A DNA stretch of 5,790 bases from Bacteroidota bacterium (GTDB lineage: Bacteria; Bacteroidota; Bacteroidia; Cytophagales; Cyclobacteriaceae): contig JAHEMS010000246.1 in the NCBI GenBank assembly GCA_024643595.1, positions 1 through 5,790 on the forward strand, in the 5' to 3' direction. Under the pieces are notes generated by a model that saw only the letters and a program-made list of their open reading frames with translations, was not told where the DNA came from and ran no database searches. Of the stretch, positions 1 to 5,564 are shown piece after piece. The translations under genes were made by a program, and so were the position numbers. Position 1 is the stretch's first letter. Each line of letters starts with the position of its first letter.

Positions 1-806
1 AATTAGTATCCCGTAAATGGAAGGTGGATCAAAGCATTATTGATTTAGGGGATGATGTTGCTATTGGTGACGGAAATCTTTCCATCATGGCTGGCCCTTG
101 TTCCATAGAAAGCGAAGAGCAGGTTGACCTCACGATTAATCATTTGAAAGCGAATGGAGTTAAAATCATGCGAGGGGGTGTATTTAAACCACGCAGTTCT
201 CCGTATGCATTTCGCGGACTGGGGATTGATGGATTGAGAATGTGGCATCAAAAAACCCGGGCAGCGGGAATAAAGATTATTACCGAAGTGATGCAGGTAA
301 GTCAAATTGCGGAGATGTATCCCTACGTCGATGTGTTCCAGGTGGGAGCGAGGAATACCCAAAATTTCAATTTACTGGATGAGCTGGGAAAGGTGGATAA
401 ACCGGTGATGATCAAGCGAGGTATTTCTGGAACAATCGAAGAACTATTGTCTTCTGCGGAATATGTTTTTTCGGCCGGTAATGAAAAGTTGGTATTATGT
501 GAACGTGGAATACGAACCTATGAAAAGGCGAGTCGTAATACATTTGACATCAACGCCATTCCTATTCTTAAGGAGAAGTCGCATCTCCCGGTGGTTGCAG
601 ATCCTTCTCACGGCATTGGTTTACGGGAATTTGTTGAGCCGGTAGCATTGGCTTCTGTAATGGCAGGTGCTGATGGTATCATCTATGAAACGCATCAGAA
701 ACCTGAAGAAGCGTTTAGCGATGGGCAACAGACCCTTGATTTTATTGAATCAACATCATTAATTTTAAAATTGAATAAATCATTTGAACTGAGTAATTCA
801 TTTTAA
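1..806 (+). CDS. aroF: 3-deoxy-7-phosphoheptulonate (DAHP) synthase, type I-beta, 5'-partial
   Basis: Condenses phosphoenolpyruvate and erythrose 4-phosphate to DAHP, the first step of aromatic amino acid synthesis, in the cytoplasm. The frame is open to the left edge (first full codon at base 3). The residues just before the GTG at 24 (LVSRKWK, then IIDLGD) resemble the domain junction of full-length type I-beta enzymes such as Thermotoga maritima DAHP synthase (LVSRE...VIDLGD, recalled from memory). The GTG is therefore probably an internal Val, and about 80 residues, likely a ferredoxin-like regulatory domain, lie outside the window. Counting the codon at 24 as residue 1, the barrel shows AGPCSIES (22-29), KPRSSPYAFRG (55-65), QVGARNTQNF (106-115), KRG (131-133), LCERGIRTYEKASRNT (158-173) and DPSHG (193-197). 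Expected metal ligands are Cys26, His196, Glu222 and Asp233. KdsA, a relative, is less likely given the DAHP-type motifs. No chorismate mutase domain follows the barrel. Confidence 0.93.
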   Translation, partial: LVSRKWKVDQSIIDLGDDVAIGDGNLSIMAGPCSIESEEQVDLTINHLKANGVKIMRGGVFKPRSSPYAFRGLGIDGLRMWHQKTRAAGIKIITEVMQVSQIAEMYPYVDVFQVGARNTQNFNLLDELGKVDKPVMIKRGISGTIEELLSSAEYVFSAGNEKLVLCERGIRTYEKASRNTFDINAIPILKEKSHLPVVADPSHGIGLREFVEPVALASVMAGADGIIYETHQKPEEAFSDGQQTLDFIESTSLILKLNKSFELSNSF

Positions 807-842
807 AAAAGAAAACCCTGTATTTCACAGGGTTTTCCTTTT
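805..842. terminator. Bidirectional intrinsic terminator between convergent aroF and hsp20
   Basis: A perfect 11-bp stem pairs 811-821 (GAAAACCCTGT) with 827-837 (ACAGGGTTTTC) around a 5-base loop. It is flanked by an A-run (805-810) on the left and CTTTT (838-842) on the right. On the plus strand it sits directly after the aroF stop codon and ends in T residues. On the minus strand it is followed by six T residues, so it also suits termination of hsp20, whose stop lies about 107 bases away. A-T pairs outside a single mismatch can lengthen the stem by 4 bp. Confidence 0.88.
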
Positions 843-948
843 GAGACAGCCATAGGATTTACCAACCATCATTTCATTACGATAAACAGGTTCTCCAAGA
901 GCCTCGAAGATAATGTTGATGCCATGGCTGTAGTTTTAACACCAACTA
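843..948. other. Non-coding spacer downstream of hsp20 with weak inverted repeats
   Basis: This stretch is the presumed 3' untranslated part of the hsp20 message. An 8-bp inverted repeat (ACAGCCAT at 846-853, ATGGCTGT at 924-931) brackets most of it. A 6-bp hairpin (GTAGTT 930-935, AACTAC 944-949) abuts the hsp20 stop codon but has no T-run, so it is not a good terminator. A minus-strand frame is open for about 36 codons up to a TGA inside the terminator stem, but it has no start codon. I recognise no gene here. Confidence 0.3.
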
Positions 949-1395
949 CTAATGAACAGCAATTTCTTTTTTAGGTGGAACTTTGGTCAGCATTTTTTTG
1001 CCAATATGAAGTTTCAAAATTCCGTTTTCATAAGTAGCATCGATTTTTTCATCACTTGCATTTTCTGGAAGTGTAAATGATCTGGTGAATGAGTTGAAAC
1101 TGAATTCCTTGCGGGTGAAGTCTTTCTTAACTTCTTCCTTTTCAACTTTATTCTCTGCGGAAATTGTCAGTACACCATTATCGATGTTGATATGAAAATC
1201 TTTCTTCGTCATTCCTGGTGCTGCCATCTCCAATAAGAATTCTTTTTCCTCTTCTAAAATGTTTACAAGAGGTAGAGGTGGAGCATAGGTCATTTTAAGT
1301 AAATCGCTGTCGAAAAAACGATCAGTGTCCATAAAATCAGTCAACCATCTTTCGTTCAATAACGATGGGAAATTCGATCTTTTTACAAGTGTCAT
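949..1395 (-). CDS. Hsp20/alpha-crystallin family small heat-shock protein
   Basis: ATP-independent holdase chaperone that binds unfolding proteins in the cytoplasm, normally as large oligomers; the product has 148 residues, typical for the bacterial family. A variable N-terminal arm with aromatic residues (about 1-40) precedes the alpha-crystallin domain (about 42-132). Visible signatures are PLVNILEEEKEFLLEMAAPG (42-61), NGVLTISAE (73-81), FTRSFTLPE (103-111) and the family hallmark A-x-x-x-NG-I-L (Ala120 to Leu127). The C-terminal tail carries I-x-V (145-147), matching the IxI/V motif that docks into a neighbouring subunit. The ATG at 1393-1395 is chosen because a near-perfect Shine-Dalgarno lies 5-6 bases upstream. 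The gene is divergent from the E1 gene and convergent with aroF, so it is probably monocistronic. No CIRCE operator is seen. Confidence 0.95.
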   Translation of the reverse strand: MTLVKRSNFPSLLNERWLTDFMDTDRFFDSDLLKMTYAPPLPLVNILEEEKEFLLEMAAPGMTKKDFHINIDNGVLTISAENKVEKEEVKKDFTRKEFSFNSFTRSFTLPENASDEKIDATYENGILKLHIGKKMLTKVPPKKEIAVH

Positions 1396-1400
1396 AATTT

Positions 1401-1408
1401 ACCTCCTT
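1401..1408 (-). promoter_or_regulatory. Strong Shine-Dalgarno sequence of hsp20
   Basis: Read on the minus strand the sequence is AAGGAGGT, then five bases (AAATT), then the ATG. It matches the canonical anti-Shine-Dalgarno at eight positions. Genes in Bacteroidota generally lack such motifs, and the other complete genes in this window (E1, the barrel and porP) have none, so this one stands out. Confidence 0.8.
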
Positions 1409-1423
1409 TTTTTAATTGTGTAG

Positions 1424-1431
1424 TAAAAATA
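1424..1431 (-). promoter_or_regulatory. Weak candidate -7 promoter element for hsp20
   Basis: Read on the minus strand this is TATTTTTA, a 7-of-8 match to the Bacteroidota -7 consensus TAnnTTTG, about 29 bases before the hsp20 ATG. No TTTG-type -33 element stands at the expected 19-21 base spacing. In AT-rich DNA this match could easily be chance. Confidence 0.22.
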
Positions 1432-1459
1432 ATTCATTGATTGATCGGTATGCCATGAC

Positions 1460-1488
1460 CATTGACGCATTACGCAATGATTCTAATC
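1460..1488. promoter_or_regulatory. Inverted repeat plus palindrome in the divergent spacer (candidate operator)
   Basis: CATTG (1460-1464) and CAATG (1475-1479) form inverted arms, with an additional CG/CG pair inside if one A is bulged. Immediately after lies GATTCTAATC (1479-1488), a palindrome of GATT/AATC arms around CT. Both sit midway between the divergent hsp20 and E1 starts, where an operator could act on either promoter. No regulator family can be assigned from the motif. Confidence 0.3.
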
Positions 1489-1495
1489 GTCAGTG

Positions 1496-1523
1496 TTGAA
1501 AAATGACTTTTCACCAATAATAT
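1496..1523 (+). promoter_or_regulatory. Candidate upstream promoter for the E1 transcript
   Basis: TTGAAA (1496-1501) is followed after 16 bases by TAATAT (1518-1523), a fair -35/-10 arrangement by the general sigma-70 pattern. The Bacteroidota primary sigma factor prefers TTTG and TAnnTTTG, to which the fit is poorer. Transcription from here would include the small leader ORF at 1548-1604. Confidence 0.2.
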
Positions 1524-1547
1524 TTTCTTTTTATAAGGAGTTAAAAC

Positions 1548-1604
1548 ATGATTTGCATTCATTATCGCCACAGGGTATTAAATGTTTTATATTTGTTCTG
1601 CTGA
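1548..1604 (+). CDS. Possible 18-codon leader ORF upstream of E1
   Basis: An ATG at 1548 opens MICIHYRHRVLNVLYLFC, ended by TGA at 1602-1604, nine bases before the E1 ATG. What makes it worth listing is TAAGGAG at 1534-1540, a Shine-Dalgarno sequence 7 bases before the ATG. Seven of the 18 residues are Ile, Leu or Val, which is suggestive next to an enzyme of branched-chain oxoacids. I see no terminator hairpin that would make it a classical attenuator. It is short enough to occur by chance. Confidence 0.22.
   Translation: MICIHYRHRVLNVLYLFC
1588..1595 (+). promoter_or_regulatory. Candidate -7 element (TATATTTG) of the E1 gene
   Basis: This is an exact match to the Bacteroidota -7 consensus TAnnTTTG. 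Transcription would start near 1600-1603, leaving a short leader of roughly 12 bases before the ATG at 1614. The nearest TTTG upstream (1552-1555) is 32 bases away, too far for the normal -33 element. If this promoter is the real one, the leader ORF at 1548-1604 is not on the main transcript. Confidence 0.35.
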
Positions 1605-1613
1605 TAAATATTT

Positions 1614-3707
1614 ATGAATAAAGCGATTGCGGAAAATCATTTCATGGACGGAGAAGTTGCGCAAAATGATATACTGATAAAAGCGTATACCTTAATGCTT
1701 ACCGCACGGGAAATGGCTTCCACCTATGAGCGCAATAAAGATCTATGCAGCAAGTATGTTCACAGTACTTCACGCGGCCATGAGGCTATTCAGCTGGCTG
1801 CTGGTCTTCAATTAACCGGCGATGATTATGCTTCACTGTATTATCGTGATGAATCAATATTGCTGGGCATAGGACTGACACCCTATGAACTGATGCTGCA
1901 GCTGATGGCAAAACGTGATGATCTTTTTTCGGCAGGCCGAACATATTATGGCCATCCGGCACTTAAGCGTGATGGATTTCCGATCATTCCACATCAAAGT
2001 TCAGCGACAGGAATGCAGGCGATTCCAGCAACCGGCATGGCACATGGTATTGCCTACCTGGAAGAACAGGGATTAGGAAAAGGAGATATCAAACCAATAG
2101 TGTTGTGCTCAATGGGTGATGGCTCAGTCACTGAAGGAGAGGTGTCGGAAGCATTTCAGATGGCTGTGTTGAAGAAGCTTCCAATTATTTACTTGATACA
2201 AGATAATAACTGGGGCATTTCGGCCAAGGGGAATGAGATGAGGGCCATGAACGCCTTTGAATATGCCGCAGGGTTTAAAGGCCTTGAACGAAGAGCTGTT
2301 GATGGTTCTGATTTTATTTCCAGCTATGCATGTTTGAAGGATGCTATTGAATTTGTTCGTACGCATCGAAGTCCTGTATTAATTCATGCCACATGCCCAT
2401 TGCTAGGACATCATACTTCAGGCGTGAGAAAGGAATGGTATCGTGGGGATGATTTATCACTTCATGAAAAAAATGATCCAATACCTAAACTTGAAAAAAT
2501 ATTATTAACAAGAAGTTTTGGTAAAGACAAGCTAGAGGAAATCCAAGCCGAGGTCATTGAAAAAGTAAAGGCAGATTATATCAGGGCATCTCAATCGGCA
2601 GATCCGGAGTTGGATGATTTCAACTCGCATGAATTTGCTCCAACCCTAATCCTTACAGAGTCAGGAAACCGATCACCAAAACTGGCAGAGAAAGTAATGA
2701 TGGTGGATGCGGCCCTGCACGCCATTGATGAAATTTTAAAGAAACACCCTGAGGCTTTGTTCTATGGTCAGGATGTCGGATCCCGGCTGGGAGGAGTATT
2801 CAGGGAGGCAGCAACGCTGGCCCAGAAATATGGTGATCACCGGGTATTTAATACGCCCATCCAGGAAGCTTACATTATTGGCTCCACAGCCGGAATGAGT
2901 GCCGTAGGGGCTAAGGCTATCGTGGAAATTCAATTCGCCGATTACATTTGGCCGGGCATGAATCAACTCGTGGAAGAACTATCCAAGAGCTGTTACCTCA
3001 CTAACGGAAAATTCCCGGTTCAATCGCTCATTCGAGTTCCCATTGGTGCCTATGGAGGAGGTGGGCCATATCATTCAGGAAGTATTGAATCTACATTGCT
3101 TACCATCCGGGGAATTAAGGTGGTTTATCCTTCTAATGCAGCAGATATGAAAGGCTTGATGAAGGCGGCATTTTATGATCCCAACCCAGTTGTCATGTTA
3201 GAACACAAGGGCTTATACTGGAGTAAGCTACCCGGCACAACGGAGGCTAAATCACTGGAGCCAGATGATGATTATGTAGTTCCTTTAGGTAAAGCCAGAA
3301 TAGTGAAAGAAGCAAATCAGGAAAGTATTGCTGCTGGAGATTCGGTGGTCGTTATCACCTATGGGATGGGGGTATATTGGGCGACGGAAGCGTCTACCCA
3401 TTTTGGAGGTCAGATCGGGATTGTTGATTTACGCACCTTGAACCCCCTTGACTGGAATTGTATTACAGAGGTCGTAAATCGTTATGGAAAAGTTTTCATT
3501 CTTACTGAAGAGCCGCTACTAAATTCCTTTGCAGAATCCCTGGCGGGTCGGATTTCAAAAGAATGTTTTCAACAACTGGATGCTCCGGTGTGGACGATGG
3601 GCGCGGCCAACTTACCAGCAATACCATTGAATGCTGATCTGGAGAAGATGATGTTGCCTTCTGCTGAAAAAGTGAAATTGGAAATTGAGTTGTTGCTGAA
3701 GTATTAG
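1614..3707 (+). CDS. Fused alpha+beta E1 of a 2-oxoacid (probably branched-chain) dehydrogenase complex
   Basis: Thiamine-diphosphate enzyme that decarboxylates a 2-oxoacid and passes the acyl group to lipoyl-E2. At 697 residues it is about the sum of separate alpha and beta chains. The alpha half (about 20-330) shows Tyr77-Arg78 of the cofactor pocket, PHQSSATG (126-133), the thiamine motif GDG (168-170) to NN (198-199), and GHHTSG (265-270), matching the catalytic-His loop. After a linker (about 335-360), the beta half shows FYGQDVG (383-389), NTPIQE (413-418), EIQFADYIWPGMNQ (438-451) and YGGGGPYHS (480-488) with the expected catalytic His487, then a transketolase C-terminal domain from about 575 (DLRTLNPLD 605-613). 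The first ATG is used because TAA stands in frame at 1605-1607. The beta half resembles branched-chain E1 more than pyruvate E1, so branched acyl-CoA supply or Val/Leu/Ile breakdown is the best guess. No E2 or E3 gene is adjacent. Confidence 0.9.
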   Translation: MNKAIAENHFMDGEVAQNDILIKAYTLMLTAREMASTYERNKDLCSKYVHSTSRGHEAIQLAAGLQLTGDDYASLYYRDESILLGIGLTPYELMLQLMAKRDDLFSAGRTYYGHPALKRDGFPIIPHQSSATGMQAIPATGMAHGIAYLEEQGLGKGDIKPIVLCSMGDGSVTEGEVSEAFQMAVLKKLPIIYLIQDNNWGISAKGNEMRAMNAFEYAAGFKGLERRAVDGSDFISSYACLKDAIEFVRTHRSPVLIHATCPLLGHHTSGVRKEWYRGDDLSLHEKNDPIPKLEKILLTRSFGKDKLEEIQAEVIEKVKADYIRASQSADPELDDFNSHEFAPTLILTESGNRSPKLAEKVMMVDAALHAIDEILKKHPEALFYGQDVGSRLGGVFREAATLAQKYGDHRVFNTPIQEAYIIGSTAGMSAVGAKAIVEIQFADYIWPGMNQLVEELSKSCYLTNGKFPVQSLIRVPIGAYGGGGPYHSGSIESTLLTIRGIKVVYPSNAADMKGLMKAAFYDPNPVVMLEHKGLYWSKLPGTTEAKSLEPDDDYVVPLGKARIVKEANQESIAAGDSVVVITYGMGVYWATEASTHFGGQIGIVDLRTLNPLDWNCITEVVNRYGKVFILTEEPLLNSFAESLAGRISKECFQQLDAPVWTMGAANLPAIPLNADLEKMMLPSAEKVKLEIELLLKY

Positions 3708-4588
3708 CGGATCAAAGAGTCTATTTCTTTCCTCGGCTTCGCCTTTTTTACATCTTTCTGTGTGCTCTTACCTTTTTTGGAATCTCGCAGATCTCTGTTC
3801 AAGGTATAGTCTACAGAGAAAGAAAGAATTTTCTCATTGGCACGAAGGTTATCAGAAAAGCCAAGCGTACGATTAAATGCGCTACCCCTATTTCCATAGA
3901 AAGTATGCCCCCAGGTGAATCGGGCTTCAAAAACAAATCGCTGTAAGGAAGTAGTAGGAGCATCCACGCCAACTCCGAAATCAAGACCAAATAACCAACG
4001 ATTAACATCCTTTAAATACATGGTATTAAAATCAGGGCTGTCGGGAATTTCTGGTTCCTTTTCAAATTTAACTTTATAAGGATAGGAATAACCTTTTTCA
4101 ATGGTTACTGCGCCACTGACAGGATCAATATTTTCTGTTAACGTGTAAACGCTGCCCTTTCCATTTAACCAATAACTTACTTTAGGACCTACATTAAAAA
4201 ACCAGGTGCCACTTATATTTTTAGTCCAACGTAACGGATAGGATTTGCGCAACATCATTGAACCGTCGAGGTAATGGTAGTTCGCGCTGTTCACCCAGGT
4301 TCCTTCATTGAATTTAACTTTACGTCCGCGTTGAGAAAATCCTGCTTCTGTTTGGAAGGAAAAACTTTTCTTTAATGGAAAATTGACAAGGCCTGCAGCG
4401 AAGAAACCGGGTTTCCATGAGTTGGTAAACAGGGCTTTATCGTCTTTGTCGCCAAACCAGCTGGTGGATATCGTTGCTCCCGCCTTAACGCCAACAGTAA
4501 ATTTTTGCGATAAAGCAAGAGGTACTCCCGATAAAAAAAAGATCAGGAATAAGAACAAATAATACGTACCTCGAATTTTGAAAGCCAT
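3704..4588 (-). CDS. Outer-membrane beta-barrel protein (PorT-like family) with Lys-rich tail
   Basis: The 294-residue product is predicted to be a small barrel in the outer membrane; its molecular role is unknown. A signal peptide (KIR, then hydrophobic 9-26) fits cleavage after A-L-S27. The mature start FTVGVKAGATIS (30-41), GFFAAGLVNFPL (61-72), FQTEAGFSQRG (78-88) and FNVGPKVSYWLNGKG (131-145) follow the alternating, Gly-rich pattern of the Bacteroidota outer-membrane barrel domain that includes PorT. The last strand is about 253-264. Beyond it is a 30-residue tail (265-294) with 12 Lys/Arg and 5 acidic residues, which should lie in the periplasm and is unlike the usual end at the last strand. 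It is 46 bases downstream of the porP-like gene with no terminator between, so the two are probably co-transcribed. The ATG at 4586-4588 gives an immediate signal peptide; no Shine-Dalgarno is seen, as is usual in this phylum. Its stop codon overlaps that of E1. Confidence 0.8.
   Translation of the reverse strand: MAFKIRGTYYLFLFLIFFLSGVPLALSQKFTVGVKAGATISTSWFGDKDDKALFTNSWKPGFFAAGLVNFPLKKSFSFQTEAGFSQRGRKVKFNEGTWVNSANYHYLDGSMMLRKSYPLRWTKNISGTWFFNVGPKVSYWLNGKGSVYTLTENIDPVSGAVTIEKGYSYPYKVKFEKEPEIPDSPDFNTMYLKDVNRWLFGLDFGVGVDAPTTSLQRFVFEARFTWGHTFYGNRGSAFNRTLGFSDNLRANEKILSFSVDYTLNRDLRDSKKGKSTQKDVKKAKPRKEIDSLIR
3735..3749 (+). terminator. Weak possible terminator for the E1 transcript
   Basis: GGC-TTC-GCC (3735-3743) followed by TTTTTT (3744-3749) lies 28 bases past the E1 stop. 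The stem is only 3 bp with a three-base loop, so it is a poor terminator by usual standards. It falls within the coding tail of the convergent barrel gene. I list it because nothing better is visible after E1. Confidence 0.15.
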
Positions 4589-4634
4589 GCGTTAAGTAAT
4601 CAACAAGTTACTATTTTTTGATTTTCATTTTCAT

Positions 4635-5564
4635 TTACCAGTAAGAAGGACAATCCAAACCTTGGTGGAACTTTGATATTTTGAACCTATAATTAATCAT
4701 AATTTCATGAGTACCGTTTGAATAGGTTCGTAGATCAGAAGTTGTGAAATCATAGGCATATCCCACGTGAAAATTTTCATTAAGTTGTAATTCGAACAAC
4801 CCGATGAAGGAATCGGTCCACCGGTAGGAAGCGCCTATACCGACTACATCATACAAAACGGTGATCAATGTTACGTCCAAAGTCAACGGTGCTTTGTCCT
4901 GAATACGGACAAGAGCAGAAGGCATTATTTTAACAGAATTGGATAATTTTTTTGTAAAGCCTCCGGTAAGATAATAGTAACGGTACCGTCTTGCGGAACT
5001 TTCAAAAGCTGTTTGAACATTCAGGATATTACTGTTGAGAAAGTAGGGTACGGAGAAACCAACGTACGTGCTTTTATTTCTATAGAAAACGCCAGCGCCA
5101 AAGTTGGGATTAAAGGAACGAAACACCCCAAACTTATCATCTTCACGTGATATAGTTAGGGTGTAATCTGATCGGAGGGTATTAAATCCTCCCTGAACGC
5201 CAAAAGATAGAAATGAATTTTTATCAAATCTCGATAATGGCAACTTATAGGAATAAGCAAAGTAAAGGGATGTTTCGTCATGCACGCCAATTTGATCGCG
5301 CCCGGCAATTAATCCAAGGCCTACCCGGTTTTGTTTAAAACCCATATGTGTTGTTGCGGTAAATGTTTTCGGTGCACCCGGAAAGTTGACCCATTGATTT
5401 CTGTAAATCGCCGTGGCGCTTAACTGCAATTGCGTGCCTGCATAGGCAGGGTTTAGCAAGAGCGGATCAAACATGTATAAAGACTGAATCGGTCGCTGCT
5501 GTCCCATACCTGAGAAAGCGATGGCTGATAACAGCATGCAGAGTATGACTGATCTTTTCATCAT
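4635..5564 (-). CDS. PorP/SprF-family type IX secretion system outer-membrane protein
   Basis: The family contains Porphyromonas PorP and Flavobacterium SprF. SprF-like members are needed for secretion of type B-signal proteins encoded beside them. At 309 residues this one has normal length. A signal peptide (KR at 3-4, hydrophobic 5-18) fits cleavage after G-M-G21. It is followed by the family opening QSLYMFDPLLLNPAYAG (27-43), then RNQWVNFPGAPKTF (55-68), repeated amphipathic strands, and the family ending GTHEIMINYRF (284-294) and CPSYW (305-309). The ATG at 5562-5564 overlaps the TGA of the upstream sorting-domain gene as ATGA, implying translational coupling; the second Met codon, directly after it, is an alternative start. 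Its neighbour strongly suggests it is the partner of that cargo rather than the general PorP of the motor complex. I leave the symbol blank because genomes carry many paralogues. Confidence 0.94.
   Translation of the reverse strand: MMKRSVILCMLLSAIAFSGMGQQRPIQSLYMFDPLLLNPAYAGTQLQLSATAIYRNQWVNFPGAPKTFTATTHMGFKQNRVGLGLIAGRDQIGVHDETSLYFAYSYKLPLSRFDKNSFLSFGVQGGFNTLRSDYTLTISREDDKFGVFRSFNPNFGAGVFYRNKSTYVGFSVPYFLNSNILNVQTAFESSARRYRYYYLTGGFTKKLSNSVKIMPSALVRIQDKAPLTLDVTLITVLYDVVGIGASYRWTDSFIGLFELQLNENFHVGYAYDFTTSDLRTYSNGTHEIMINYRFKISKFHQGLDCPSYW

Noticed and set aside
45..362. 105-residue minus-strand open frame opposite aroF
   Set aside because: It lies wholly antisense to well-conserved DAHP synthase motifs and its residues resemble no family; a shadow frame.
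463..645. 60-residue plus-strand frame inside aroF
   Set aside because: Overlaps the catalytic motifs of DAHP synthase in another frame, with no ribosome site.
1396..1613. CIRCE (HrcA) operator upstream of hsp20
   Set aside because: The TTAGCACTC/GAGTGCTAA pattern is absent; only unrelated short repeats are present.
2124..2966. Two minus-strand open frames opposite the E1 gene
   Set aside because: Antisense to conserved E1 motifs, without promoter, ribosome site or recognisable domains.
3811..4008. 65-residue hydrophobic frame overlapping the barrel gene on the same strand
   Set aside because: Out-of-frame reading of the barrel's coding sequence; the barrel frame has the signal peptide and strand pattern.
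4611..4634. Seven-codon ORF MKMKIKK starting directly after the porP-like stop on the minus strand
   Set aside because: Very short, low-complexity and A-rich; easily formed by chance, with no ribosome site. It is more likely part of the 46-base spacer.
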